From positions 62,037,609 through 62,101,608 of the forward strand of contig CM056725.1 in assembly GCA_029844215.1 (NCBI GenBank): 64,000 nt of DNA. The letters run 5' to 3'. The translations under genes were made by a program, and so were the position numbers. Positions 12,158 to 24,060 of the stretch are shown here, one piece after another. Origin of the DNA: Przewalskia tangutica (Eukaryota > Streptophyta > Magnoliopsida > Solanales > Solanaceae). The notes beneath the pieces were generated by a model. It worked only from the letters and a program-made list of their open reading frames with translations, ran no database searches and was not told the origin of the DNA. The first letter of the stretch is position 1. The number at the start of each line of letters is the position of its first letter.

Positions 12158-13488
12158 TGTTGCTATTCTTTCTATATGATACACAATTGTACGTATCACA
12201 ATGAGTAATAAAATTCGGTAAGACCGAGTATCGTCCTCAGAGACTGAATTATCAATTACCAACTAATTAATATTTGGTTTCTATTTGGTCAACAATTATA
12301 GATTGAGATTTCTAAACTAAGAACTAACAACTAAAGTATAAGCAGGAATAAACTAAGAATGAAAATACTTGGGGGTTTAATTCAGTAATGGAGATAATTA
12401 GGATTTTCAATCTTATCAACTATCCCCTCTATTATTCGTTAACGCAAAACTAGCAATTCTTCTTCTTATTAAAATAACAGGTTAACTGGGGTGTTACATA
12501 TTTCGGTTAGGACATATAAAAACTCAACCTAAGTGGGAAGTTTCTATATTTCTATGATAAATTCTACCACGTAGGAGGATTAAGATCAATAACTTAAACG
12601 CTACATAGGCAATCGTGATACTTTCGTTCAAAATTAAACCTATGTCTAATCAACTATAACATATTCAAATCTCTCTTTTCAGATCTTGATTTGAAATCAT
12701 ATAAATAGTGAAAATTAATGGCCAATCAATTCTCATTCAACACACACAAGTTGATTAAATAATGATAGTTGAAGAAGAAATACTAATAATGCATTAAGTC
12801 ATAATATAGATTCAAGAGATTCGACAGAAAACCCTAATAAATAAATTAGTTCATAGTCATAGTCATGCTAACGAAACTAATTGTCTTCAATACCAACATA
12901 AACTGAATTAGATAAAAGAGAAAAGAAAGAACTTGAACAAAAGCCATCTCCAATTGCGTCCTAGCCTCCTATTCCTTTGCTCCAAAGTTATGATAAAATC
13001 CCTATAATCAGCCTCCCAGGGCTTATATATCGGAAAAACCTTCTTGGAGATTTTTACCCTCATAAAAATTCGGGTTTTCTCAATAATTTCCGTCGTCGGC
13101 GCGCAACTCTAATTCCGTCGATGGTCACTGCCAGTCAGGCGCCGCGACTCTTCATTCCAAGCTCTGCGACACTTCATTCCAAGCGTCGCGACTCTAAATC
13201 CGAGCAACTTCTACAAATTAGCCTTGTAGACCCCGTGCGGTTGAAAGTATAATTTTGTTTAAATTACTTCCTGAGCTTCTCATGACTTCTTTGACTTATC
13301 TCTTGCGACCAGGTATGCATTTTTGTCCTCAATAACCGCCTATTTCCTTTGAATTCGCCTCAAACCTTATGAATCGCTTACAATCTGAGAACACAACATA
13401 ACACGTATAATATTGTACAAAACAATTAAAGGACAACAGAAGACTCCCTAAAACACACTCTAAAACAGTATTAAAAATAGACTCAACA
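12158..13488 (-). repeat. J 5' LTR (1331 bp)
   Basis: It starts TGTTGCTATTC and ends ACTCAACA, and aligns along its length with 3395-3896 plus 6869-7713. It shows the uninterrupted form of the site hit by K (near 12650). GC-rich words occur at about 13095-13215. Confidence 0.88.
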
Positions 13489-13678
13489 ATCATCATCATC
13501 ACAATGTTGCCAATAATCTCATAAGTATTCTTACCTTCCCGATCTCTTGGACCCACATCATTTTTGTCACGACCGAACCGGGCGTGGTAGTGCCTACCGG
13601 GCACCCAGTAGACATACATCGAGTAATCGTGGAATATAAAACAAGACATGAAATAAAAGCAGTTCATCTGAGAAAACT

Positions 13679-13690
13679 TGCCTTGCGGCG
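13679..13690 (-). other. LTR hairpin with GNRA-type loop (F left)
   Basis: Minus strand CGCCGCAAGGCA: stem GCC/GGC, loop GCAA. The right F LTR at 19702-19713 has the longer form TGCCGCAAGGCA. Confidence 0.55.
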
Positions 13691-14285
13691 TATATATGTA
13701 TAACAACTAAACGATTACATCCCTTTTTACAACTGCCCACAACGATTACTCTGCACCTCTAAGAATGATATGACAACAATGACGGACGGGGCCCGCCATA
13801 CCACGAATGTAAGCTTTCTGACAACAGGGGACTATACCAGATAAGCCTCGGAGAAACGGGGCTTCCCAATGAATCGTGACCACGAGAGCTAGGATCAACG
13901 GCGGTGTACCTCACTGCGGCATGAGCGTAGCCCCGAAGGAGTCGATCTGCAGTCAAGTATGTGAAACGAAAATCAGTAAATGAAATCATAGTAGTCTATA
14001 TAAAGCGGGGAGACGTATGATAACCAAACTACGATTCCTGATAAATAGCGATCATGTCAAGTCGTGACTCACGCCTAAAGCCATCACTCAAATATAACTA
14101 TGGGTCTCACGCCCACAACATCAATCATTCGTGGAATACCTTCCTCATTGTCGCGATCTATGATATAAAAGCACCGAGAATACATGAACACGGTCCCACT
14201 GTGTCATAATAAAACCGTCGGGGTAAGTACGAAGGCATAGCGACTACTAAACCAGTACCAACAAGGTCATAAATCGTATCATGAG

Positions 14286-14600
14286 ATCTGTCTAGACCGC
14301 CACATGATCGAAGCCGCCACTCGCGCGATATCTAATGTGCGCGTCGATCTGGAACTTCCGCGACTCGCGCCAGGCCACTCACATAGGCCGCGTGAGGTAT
14401 TCCTCGCATCGGTAGCTACTCCCGGCGTAAATCTGGACTCGCGATCCGCGTAGCCACATAGACCGCATGAGGTATAACCCGCACTAACACGGAACTCCGT
14501 AGCTCGCGTAGGCCCACGGACCGCATGAGGTATTCTCGAATCATAGGTCACACTGACCCGCCTGAGTCTACCCCGCATCGGAGGGCAGCTTAACCCCCGG
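14286..14600 (-). repeat. Degenerate GCATGAGGTATTC repeats in F 3' LTR
   Basis: The words GCATGAGGTAT(T/A)C(C/T)CGC and CGTAGCTCGCGTAGGCC recur about every 70-80 bp. The block corresponds to repeats at 20313-20625, 26147-26395, 46440-46730, 50221-50520 and 58900-59180. Short frames across it are not genes. Confidence 0.7.
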
Positions 14601-16440
14601 GATCAAGTCAAGGTGAGTGATAATACTAACATAACAATTTATCGTTTAAACAACATAAGCACAATCAAGGGAAACCCCCTTTACACAAACATCACAAGAT
14701 ACTAACACACGTAGCATCCTAACATGTTTATTTATCAAATCCACAAGAAAGTAGTAAAAGGCTATCACAAACCAACACAATCAAGTTTATTCACACAAGG
14801 TACTTTCTACTTTATGTTAACAAGTTCGGGTTTAATCCCCAAAGTACTTCATACATTAACTCTTTAAAAGATCCGTTTCTTTTACAAAAGTCACACAATA
14901 CCCGTAGTATAAAAATAGAGTGACTATCTTATTAAGTAGATCAAAACACTTCCCTTTGTAAAATCAAGTAACAACATTATTTTCCAAACGTTCAAGTTTG
15001 CCTAATTTCAAATGCTCAAGTTTCTTATTTTCGAAAGGTTTCGTAGTTCATAGTTAATCACTAAATGATATAATTCTCCTTTAAAATAATTTGAGAAACA
15101 TATGCCTTAAATGTGAGTAGGTTATTCTTGTTCACAACAATCTTATTAAAGCAGCCATGATCTAGGAAATGTAATATCATTTTGTCTCATCTTAGCTTCT
15201 ATGCAGATGGAGGTTTCTCTTGGTTTTAATAATACTTTATTAGTCAATACATTTCCCTTTATTAACTATGCGATGGTTTGTTCGATACTTATTCGATTTC
15301 AAATCAAGAAACATTATGCTCTTTAAAACCAAGTACTCATTACTCACGAATGAGGTTTCACACTTTTAACAAAATTCATATTAAATTAATTAAGTCAAGT
15401 CTCTTATCTTTTAAGATCAAGTCTCTTAACTTCTAAAATCAGAAACCATTCTTTTTATCTTTCTTAAGTTATACCTAACTTCCCATAAAGCTAGTATAAC
15501 TCTTAAGCTTTTAAAACCAAGTATTACTCTTCTTTCAAAAGGTTTCTTAATTTTTGAAATACTTCAAGATTCTTATTATTAGGGCTTAAGTCAAAAGACA
15601 TTGCCGTAAAACTACGTTCGATTAACACACGTCGTCTACGTACTACATATATATTCTTTTAAAATATCATGCTCAAGAGGATAGGAAGAATCACATACCT
15701 CGCGACGATTATCGACTATTAGCAAAACGCTCCACGGCTATAACCCGGCTAGCCTTGTCCACCTTTCAAGTAGTACATGCTACTCGCAAAACATTCAACC
15801 TATAAAGGTTATATAAGTCTATCAACTTCTACATTAATGTTCTTCTGATGTGATTTCAGTTCAAGTCTTTTCTGTAATATCCTTCTATTACAGTTCAATT
15901 CTCTTCTATGAATCTTATATTCATTTATATATAACTACAGTATGTAATTTCCAATTATAATAGAAGGATAGGATTATTTACCTCGGTAAGCCCAAAATTA
16001 TCCAAGTTTTAATGTCGATCCTGAGCAACGTTTAGCTCCTACTCCGGGTGCTCCAACCCGCTCCAAACAACACTTAGAAGTTCTACGAAACTTCTTCCTA
16101 ATACTTCAACCAACAGTGAAGATTTTCCTTAGGGTTTCGTTTAGTGACTGAAGGGAAGTATAATAGTATTTCTGGGCTTTTCGTATAGGTGTAACCTTGG
16201 AATACTACAAGGTATTTGGGCCAAGGTATTTTGGAATAGTAACTATACTTGGAGAGTATTTCTACCAAGGGGGGGTAGTATTTTACGAGACAACTCAAGG
16301 TAGGGGGGGTGTGTCTCGGCTAGCACTACTAGGAGGGGTTTCGGCCAAAGCCTCACCGGTTTGGGCGAGAACCTAGCTAAGAGGAGGAGATTTCAAGACT
16401 TAGAACAATTTGTGGATGAAGAAGATCTTCAACTAAGGGG

Positions 16441-16620
16441 TATTTATAGGAAATCAATGGCCAAGATCAAGCAGTGGTAGGCAAGTGTAAGGTCAAGATT
16501 TGGACAAGTGTTTGTGGGTCCCACTTGCTCAACAACTACACAAAATATCCTACCAACTCCAATGCTCCATTTCGTCCAATAGACGCCCTCACATCCGCCA
16601 CTTAGAGGGTGACAAGTGTC
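16441..16620 (-). promoter_or_regulatory. F 3' LTR promoter: TATA box and G-box-like palindrome
   Basis: Minus-strand TATAAATA at 16441-16448 and GACACTTGTC at 16611-16620 (one base off the perfect palindrome). The conserved U3 block TTTTCCGAGAGATGAAA lies just beyond, at about 16645-16662. Confidence 0.6.
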
Positions 16621-16838
16621 GCCCTCTCGTTGGTCCAAAATATTTCATCTCTCGGAAAAATCCGCAAAATTATAAATGACATAGCGAATTTTCCCTTCGC
16701 AAGCTTTGGAAGACGTTTCGTCGGAAAACGATTCTTTTCGCGTGATGTGCACAAAATTTTCCGGTCCTAGCCTAACTTAAGGCTTAAACTTTCTACGTAC
16801 GTCCTCACGTACATATTCTGGAAATACGGGGTATAACA

Positions 16839-17139
16839 TTCTCCTCGCCAGAAACATTCGTCGAATGTTCCTTCTCAAGACGGATAACGATGAAGTTCCT
16901 CATAGCTTAACGGTTTGCAAATGCCACATAGCCCACGAGAAAACACCCGCGCAAATACTTACATCCAAGTCCACGAGGAATCACCTCTAACATCACAAAA
17001 ACTCCCACCCAAGGGCTAAAAGATACTCCCTTCGCACCTTCACTTTACAAAAGAAAAGATCACATCTATGTTCTTAACACATGCTCGCTTCTTCCCTTAC
17101 TCGTCGTACCCTTCTCGTATACTCGAACTCTTTCTCATA
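16839..17139 (-). other. F 3' internal untranslated region
   Basis: Next to the LTR the minus strand reads GGCGAGGAGAA, the polypurine tract. The remaining roughly 290 bp has no recognisable coding sequence. Confidence 0.5.
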
Positions 17140-18070
17140 ACTTACCACATTCCTGTTACTGCTTCAGTTTCCAAAACTCTGGGTTACTACCTCCAACTTG
17201 GTCATCATTAACTGAGAATACTCTGGATGGATCTCCGATACTCTTCCGAACATAGCAACATGAAAGATCGGACGTACTGCCTCATACGTCGGACGGCAAT
17301 GCTAACTATACACAACCTGGCCTAGCCTCCAAAGGATCTGAAAACGCTCAAAGTACCTCGGGCTAAGTTTCCTCTGTTTTCCAAACTCGTCACACCCTTT
17401 CCGGGGTGGTACCTTCAAGAAGACCCACCGTCGGCTGAACTCTAAGTGTCGCCGCGATCATCCGCGACTTACGGTGACTCGAGCTAATAATCTCTTCTGG
17501 ATAAGCTTCACCATATCCACATCCTGCCGAAACAAGTATGAACCAACTATCTGAACTTTGCCAACATCGAACCAATCGACCGACAACTTGCACTTCCGCC
17601 CCTACAAGGCTTCGTAAGGCGATATCCGAATACTGAAATGGTAGTTATAAAAACACTCCCTCAACAGGAGGCAACAATCCTCACAGCTACCCCTGAACAC
17701 CAAACACCGCCCGAGGCGAATGCGTCTTGAGACTCACGAGTTCCTAACCTGCTGGTAAAACCTCCGGAAAAGAAAGCAGTAAATGGCGGGCTCCATTGCT
17801 GTCATAAGGTGAAAGTAGGCACCCCGTGCAACCTTACAACCTTCCACGATATAACATCTCGCATAACCTCCTGCTGTAGAGTAGCGGTCTGGTGAAAGAC
17901 AAGATGGCTGATCTCATCGGCCCGACTACTGGTCGAACGCATCCACGAACTCGTACGATGGTTAACTAAACTTGGGCCTAACACCCTCATGACCCTATCA
18001 CGAGAGGACCACCACAAATGACCCCACCACAAAGCAGCCGCGGGTTGACCGCGGTGGTCAACTGACCCGC
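17140..18070 (-). pseudogene. F integrase remnant (part of core plus C-terminal region)
   Basis: On the minus strand, 17802-18032 ends with RDVISWKVVRLHGVPTF, matching the catalytic-core region of Gypsy integrases. Closer to the 3' end, 17390-17593 starts MQVVGRLVRCWQSSDSW and another frame near 17391-17428 reads WVFLKVPPRKGV, matching the region before the C-terminal domain. Integrase would insert element cDNA into chromosomes. The frame shifts several times, part of the core is missing, and no complete D,D,E set can be read. It lies directly downstream of the gag remnant, so the intervening pol genes were lost. No chromodomain is identified. Confidence 0.65.
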
Positions 18071-18484
18071 TATCGCTAAGAAAACTCTTGTTCCCCGATC
18101 CGGAACAATCTCACTAATCAAGTCACGAGAAACCTAGTGGTCTTCTTAGCTCAACTACCCTCTTTCATTTCATACCACCCGGGACTTATCACACAGACGT
18201 ATCTCAGGTGTACTATGTACTCCGATAAGGGTCAAACATAAAAATACCTCTTTTACTCGAGATGGCCTTACCTCTAAGGTCTCTACGTATAAAACTCTAA
18301 GGCTCACACTTCCTCTATCCCCCAATATTACCTGGTTAACTAACCATGATCTCTAATCATAATCTACACAATGTTAACTGAACGTAACACTTAAGATATA
18401 CTTATCTTATTACACATACAATCTCTAGAGGGTTAAAGATACACCTGTATCTACTGCTTCACTACCCTCTGTCGTTCCAATCAA
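18071..18484 (-). other. F region between integrase and gag remnants
   Basis: About 410 bp without a recognisable domain. It includes a stretch (18300-18440) similar to B's internal region near 48660-48840, so it is shared family sequence and not foreign. Confidence 0.45.
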
Positions 18485-19382
18485 TCACCTTTGCGTGCAA
18501 GCATAACAAGCTGTCGAAGGAGTACGACATTCCCCACAATGACACTTACCGCAACGGCCACACCGAGGTGGGGGTGGCCTCCTCTGGCTAACACCCCTTC
18601 CTCTCCGAACTACTGAATCCGCAACTGATCTGGTAGGCTGAGTACTCCTATTTGCATCCCTCCTACTAGGACATCCTTTCGACATATGGCCCTGACGGCC
18701 GCAGGTAAAACAAGCAACAACAAAAGATGACATTCCCCGGGATGACGCCTGTCACACTGTGAACACTGGGGAAAAACCGAATCCGGCTGGCTGGACCTAC
18801 GTGTATCTGTGCATCAGAAGCCCTGGAGCCTTGACCAACTCCTGCATACTCCGAACGTCCTGAACCCTGTGGAGAACCACTCTGCACCGGCGGGGGCGCA
18901 TATCCAGTCTGCTGCTGAGGCGATTCGCCTCGAAAGTTATAAAGGACCTGCCGTCGGCCTGCCTGGCGATCTTGGTTAATCCGTCGATCTCCATTTTCCT
19001 CGTGTGCTTGGCGTAAGCTCGCACGTGCCATGCTCAAGCTTTCGATCAAGAACTACTCTTGCACAACCCTCTCTTAGATAGTCATCAAGACCCGTGATAA
19101 ATCGGTACATCATAAACTCTCTGGTAGCCAAATCCCTAGCTAGTAACAGGGTCGTCTCTTTGCAGTCTATATTCTCTGTTCCTGGTTGTGGAACTGAAGG
19201 TGTAAATGTCATGGTCGCGATGAGGCTGCTGCCGCGTGCTAAACTCCGTTGGCGGCGTCGCAGAACTCCCGAATGAAGCACCACCCAGTGATGATTGGGC
19301 ACGTGCCACTAGTAACCCTGTGCTATACTCGCACTCGCCGGATGCCTTGCCGCCACGGGCGGGTTGCCTTACGTGGAGGCAT
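18485..19382 (-). pseudogene. F gag pseudogene with zinc knuckle
   Basis: A start reading MPPRKATRPW lies at 19382 on the minus strand, in the position of gag after the PBS. Downstream frames carry NIDCKETTLLLARDLATREF (near 19150) and ITFEANRLS, and the last frame, 18485-18733, has CFTCGRQGHMSKGC: zinc-knuckle C8, C11, H16 and C21. A second Cys-rich stretch (CGRCGKCHCGECR) follows. B's gag is the same type. At least three frameshifts break it, and the stretch between start and zinc knuckle is shorter than in E, so the capsid core looks partly deleted. Plus-strand frames at 19094-19436 are shadows. Confidence 0.75.
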
Positions 19383-19572
19383 AACGGTAAGGGAAAAAAA
19401 TACGTTAGAGGGGTCCGACTTATGACACAGTTCTAAGCACGATCTCAGAGTGAGAAGAATGGAAACCAATCCTAAATATCCTATAGCCTCCTGATTATTG
19501 GTGTGGTGCACAATACACCAATAATCAAGACTCTACTAGATACGGTCTGTAGACACTTTCCGAGGATTAATC

Positions 19573-19585
19573 GCTCACGATACCA
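19573..19585 (-). other. PBS of F (iMet type, altered)
   Basis: The minus strand reads TGGTATCGTGAGC, the iMet primer complement with a small insertion, 4 bp from the TG at 19590. Confidence 0.65.
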
Positions 19586-20312
19586 CTTTTGTCACGACCG
19601 AACCGGGCGTGGTCGTGTCTTACCGGGCACCCAGTAGACATACACGAGTAATGTGGAATATAAAACAAGACATGAAATACAAGCGTTAAATACGAGAAAA
19701 GTGCCTTGCGGCATATATGTATAACAACTAGAACGATTACATCCCTTTTTACAAGCGTGCCTACACGATTTTCTGACCTCTAAGAATGATATGACAACAA
19801 TGACGGGACGGGGCCGCCATACCACGAATGTAAGCACCTCTGACGGGGACTATACCACCGATAAGCCTCGAGAAACGGGGCTTCCAACAAACGCTGACCA
19901 CGAGAGCTAGGATCAACGATCGTGTACCTACTGCGGCATGAACGCGGCCCGAAGGAGGTCGATACTGACAGTGCAGAGTATGGTGAAAAAAAATAAATGA
20001 AATCATAGTAGTCTATATAAAGCGGGAGACATGTATGATAACCAAACTACAATTCCTGATAAATAGCGATCATGTCAAGTCGGGGACTCACGCCTTAAAG
20101 CCATCACTCAAATATAACTATGGGTCTCACGCCCAAAACATCAATCATGCGTGGAATACCTTCCTCGGCGTGATCTATGATATAAAAGCACCAAGGAATA
20201 CACATGAACACGTGTCCCACTGTGTCATAATAAAACCATACTGAGGTAAATGCGAAGGCATAGCCGACTACTAAAACCACGGTACCAACAAGGTCATAAA
20301 GCGTATCATGAG

Positions 20313-20625
20313 ATCTGTCTGAACCGCCACATGATCGAAGCCGCCACTCGCGCGATATCTAATGTGCGCGTCGATCCTGGAACTTCCGCGACTCGCGTAG
20401 GCCACTCGCATAGGCGCGTGAGGTATTCCTCGCATCGGTAGCTACTCCGGCGTCGTCCCCGACTCGCGATCGCGTAGCCACATAGACGCATGAGGTATAA
20501 CCCGCACTAACACGGAACTCGTAGCTCGCGCAGGCCCCCGGACCCGCGTAGGTATTCTCGAATCATAGGTCCACACAGACCGCTGAGTCTACCCGCGTGG
20601 AGGCGACTTAACCCGGGATCAAGTC
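20313..20625 (-). repeat. Degenerate GCATGAGGTATTC repeats in F 5' LTR
   Basis: Counterpart of 14286-14600 with many 1-3 base differences, mostly deletions in CG-rich words. Confidence 0.65.
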
Positions 20626-21749
20626 AAGGTGAGTGATAATACTAACATAACAGTTTATCGTTTAAACAACATAAGCACAATCAAGGGAAACCCCCTTTAC
20701 ACAAACATCACAAGATACTAACACACGTAGCATCCTAACATGTTTATTTATCAAATCCACAAGAAAGTATTAAAAGGCTATCATAAACCAACACAATCAA
20801 GTTTATTCACACAAGGTACTTTCTACTTTATGTTAACAAGTTCGGGTTTAATCCCCAAAGTACTTCATACATTAACTCTTTAAAAGATCCGTTTCTTTTA
20901 CAAAAGTCACACAATACCCGTAGTATAAAAATAGAGTGACTATCTTATTAAGTAGATCAAAACACTTCCCTTTGTAAAATCAAGTAACGTTATTTTCCAA
21001 GCGTTCAAGTTTGCCTAATTTCAAATGCTCAAGTTTCTTATTTTGAAGGTTTAAATGAGTTCATAGTTAATCACTAAATGATATAATTCTCCTTTAAAAT
21101 AATTTGAGAAACATATGCCTTATATGTGAGTAGGTTATTCTTGTTCACAACAATCTTATTAAAGCAGCCATGATCTAGGAAATGTAATATCATTTTGTCT
21201 CATCTTAGCTTCTATGCAGATGGAGGTTTCTACTGGTTTTAATAATACTTTATTAGTCAATACATTTCCCTTTATTAACGTTGCAGTGGTTTGTTCGATA
21301 CTTATTCTGATTTCTGAAATCAGTAAAACATTATGCTCTTTAAAAACCAAGTACTCATTACTCACGAATGAGGTTTCACACTTTTTAACAAAATTCATAT
21401 TAAATTAATTAAGTCAAGTCTCTTATCTTTTACGATCAAGTCTCTTAACTTCTAAAATCGAGAAACCATTCTTTTTATCTTTCTTAAGCGTTATACCTAA
21501 CTTCCCATAAAGCTAGTATAACTCTTAGCTTTAAAACCAAGTATTACTCTTCTTTCAAAAGGTTTCTTAATTCTTTTGAAATACTTCAAGATTCTTATTA
21601 TTAGGGCTTAAGTCAAAAGACATTGCCGTAAAACTACGTTCGATTAACACGCGTCGTCTGGTACTACATATATATTCTTTTAAAATATCATGCTCAAGAG
21701 GATAGGAAGAATCACATAGCTCGCGACGATTATCGACTATTAGCAAAAC

Positions 21750-21864
21750 TGTCACGACCCGTTCCGGGGCCCGTGACTGGTGCCTTACCCGGGCACCCAA
21801 GTAGTCATACATCAGAGAAAATCAGCGGAATATAAAACAAGACATGAAATAATTGCAAATGATA
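21750..21864 (-). repeat. E 3' LTR remnant (115 bp)
   Basis: Nearly identical to the start of E's other LTR at 25547-25661, then changes abruptly to integrase sequence at 21865 (GGTTTACGAGAACC). Confidence 0.85.
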
Positions 21865-22265
21865 CGGTTTACGAGAACCACGGGCCTCCGGTGCTCTACC
21901 TTCACTCGCGACAACATGGGCCGAGCTACGAACTGCGCAACGTCCTCTTCAATCCATCCCACCAATACACGGATCTAAGGTCGTGGTACATCTTGGTCGA
22001 CCGGATGGATAGAGTAATGCCTTGTGTGTGCTTCCCAAGAACTGCCCGAAGTCCTAAAACATCCGGAACACACAATCGCCTCAAACCTTAGCACCCCGTG
22101 GTCTTTGCCTCAAAGGACCGCGCCCTGCGAAGAGTTGTATCACGATAACGTGTCGAGCTGGATCCTCATCGTTGCCTCTTCACCTCGCCGGCGATGGAAG
22201 ACTCGGCAACCTCACGAACTCGAACCCACTACTATCGTAATCAATCAAGCGGACACCAAGGCTCG
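21865..22265 (-). pseudogene. E integrase N-terminal zinc-finger remnant
   Basis: Minus-strand reading shows SIHP followed by KMYHDL (about 21977-22010), the HH part of the HHCC finger of Gypsy integrases, and a YWWDG motif (about 21945). Farther right is the linker that follows RNase H. The catalytic core is missing because sequence stops at the deletion junction at 21865. The frame is interrupted by several single-base shifts. Plus-strand frames of 80-103 residues here are shadows. Confidence 0.65.
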
Positions 22266-22720
22266 CTAATCGATGCAAATCACGAACCATGTCCTCCTCT
22301 CTAGCTGCACATCCGATAGGCTCCCCATCGACCTACGACTAGAGCATCGCCAACATTGGCCTTCCGGGTGGTACGGGATATCAACATCGTAATCCTTAAG
22401 CAACTCTAACCACCGTCTCGCCGTAAGTTCGGCTCCTCTGGTGAAGATATACTTGGAGGCTCTTGTGGTGCGTATAAATATCCACGTGAACCCCATACAA
22501 ATAGTGCCTCGGATCTTCAAAGCGTGAATCACGGTGCGACTCCAAATCATGGGTGGGGTAGTTCTCGTGTTTCTTAAGGCTCGGGATCGTCTGCTATAAC
22601 TCTACCTGCTGCATCAACACACATCCCAACCCGATGCACGGCGTCACGATGCGACATAACCATCTGGACCTCCGGAAGTAAGAACGGGGCGGTCGTCGGT
22701 CTCTCTTCAAGAGCTCGAAA
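22266..22720 (-). pseudogene. E RNase H remnant
   Basis: The minus-strand frame 22266-22550 contains SKYIFTRGAELTARRWLELL and KDYDVDIPYHP, the C-terminal signature of Gypsy RNase H, then SMGSLSDVQLERR of the linker. RNase H would remove the RNA strand during cDNA synthesis. It directly follows the RT remnant in the standard order. The upstream catalytic part is only seen in fragments because of frameshifts. Confidence 0.75.
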
Positions 22721-23690
22721 CTACGCTCCAAGCATCATCCGCTGAAACTTGCGCCACGAGTCGGCTAGTCAATGGTGCGAGAGATAGAAGCAAACTTCTC
22801 CACGAACGCGATAATATCTGCAAGGCCCGAGCTGCGAACCTTTGTCGGAGTAGTAGGTCTAAAGTCTGATCGCCTCGATCTTGGCGTATCCACTCGAATG
22901 CCATCGGCCACAATATGCCCAAGAAACGCCACGAAGTCAGCAAAACTCACATTTGGAAAACTTGGCGTACAATCGCTGGTCTGAGAATCGGCCGACAATC
23001 GCCAAATGCTCGCGTGCTCCTGCTCTGGCGAGAATAAACCAAGATATCATCAATGAACACTATCACAAGCGTGTCAAAAATGGTTTGAACACTCGGTTCA
23101 TCAAATCCATGAATACTTGGGACCATTGGTCAACCCAAAGAAATGACCACGAACTCATAATGCGTCGCGGTCCGAATGCGATCTGGGGACATCCGCTCTC
23201 GACTTCGTACTGATGATAGCGACGCAAATCAATCTTGGAGAAACATCTCGCGCCTCGCAATGGTCGAACAAATCATCAATCACGGGAAGGGTATCGTTCT
23301 TAATGGTCACCTTGTTCACTGTAATCAACACACATGCGCGGCGTCCGTCCCTTCTTCACGAACAATACGGCGCTCCCGGGGAGAAACACTAGGTCGATGA
23401 AGCCGCTTCTCCGAAGTCTCTAAGCTGATCCTTCAACTCTCTCAACTCGGCGGTGCCATTACGTATGGCGGAATGGAAATAGGCGAGTGTCCGCAACACA
23501 TCTATACAAAACTCAATCTCCCTCGGGAGGATACCCGGAGGTCGTGCGGAAACACGTGCGGGAACTCGACCACTGGAATCGACGGAAAATCTGGTACCGC
23601 GACTTGATATCAAACACGAACGAGATGGTAGATATACCCTTCGCACCATCTTCCTAGCCATGAGGTAGGAAATAAACCTACCACTCGGCG
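22721..23690 (-). pseudogene. E reverse transcriptase remnant
   Basis: On the minus strand, 23389-23661 carries REIEFCIDVLRTL and AELRELKDQLRDFGEA, the N-terminal RT region. 23063-23260 carries GARCFSKIDLRRYHQYEV and VFMDLMNRVFKPFLTRL, the palm. The VFIDD active-site motif is at about 23042-23059. 22765-22998 carries FVAFLGHIVADGIRVDT and FVEKFASIS, the thumb/connection. The order is complete and colinear, but at least five frameshifts split it, mostly 1-2 base changes, so no single product can be made from the sequence as given. Many plus-strand frames here are shadows. Confidence 0.82.
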
Positions 23691-24060
23691 TCTGGTGCTC
23701 CTCCCACTCAATAACGGCTCGCCGGAAGCTGAACCGTGCTACTCTCTCTGCGGTCTACATTGGCGTAGCAAGAAGCTAGCCAATCCATCCCATGATCACG
23801 TCGGTCAATCATCTCCAACTCTATCAAGTCGGCCAGTCGGCGGCGTAAATGGTCACAGACAAGCCCCTATATACCGCCGAGCTACCACCGAATCACCCAC
23901 GGCGTAGCTACCTCGAAAGGGTCTATGGACTCGTGCTCTATCCCTATCCTACTAGCAACAAGGGAGATATATAGGGACAGTAGATCCGGATCTATCAAGG
24001 CATAAACATCAAACCCAGAAACTGATAAGGTACCTGTGACGACATCAGGTGAGGCCTCCT
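23690..24060 (-). pseudogene. E aspartic protease remnant
   Basis: At the end of the minus-strand frame 23882-24832, residues 275-283 read DVYALIDPD, at the active-site position, followed by SRIGIEHESIDPFEVATP. Here the residue after DP is D where a glycine is expected, possibly damage or error. A second motif, DVIMGW, lies near 23795. The enzyme would cleave the Gag-Pol precursor. It is continuous with gag upstream and RT downstream. Confidence 0.7.

Larger units (their letters stand above)
3395..13488 (-). mobile_element. J: Athila-like Gypsy element, internally deleted
   Basis: The element is bounded by TG (3395) and CA (13488) and flanked by the perfect TSD ATCAT (3390-3394 and 13489-13493). 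LTRs are 1347 bp (left, after removing solo LTR K) and 1331 bp (right). The internal region is 4444 bp: a PBS-like site at 12136-12151, a degenerate gag (about 10240-12000), a protease-side region (about 9540-10060), then non-coding sequence to the polypurine tract beside 7713. Reverse transcriptase and integrase are not found, so J is a deletion derivative; without K it is about 7.1 kb. The gag motifs are Athila-like, from family knowledge. Confidence 0.85.
13565..16838 (-). repeat. F 3' LTR (3274 bp, uninterrupted)
   Basis: TG at 13565, CA at 16838. It is the intact reference for the right copy and shows the target sites of E (AGCAAAACGCTCC near 15722) and G (GAGTATTTCTACC near 16255). From left to right on the plus strand it has the GTGCC/GGCAC stem, the GCAA-loop hairpin (13679-13690), a repeat region, the shared module near 15140-15300, the TATA/G-box and the TACGT hairpin near 16793-16812. 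Confidence 0.9.

Noticed and set aside
16098..16298. 66-residue minus-strand frame in F LTR
   Set aside because: Downstream of the TATA box, so possibly transcribed, but the other F LTR copy differs and no protein is recognised.
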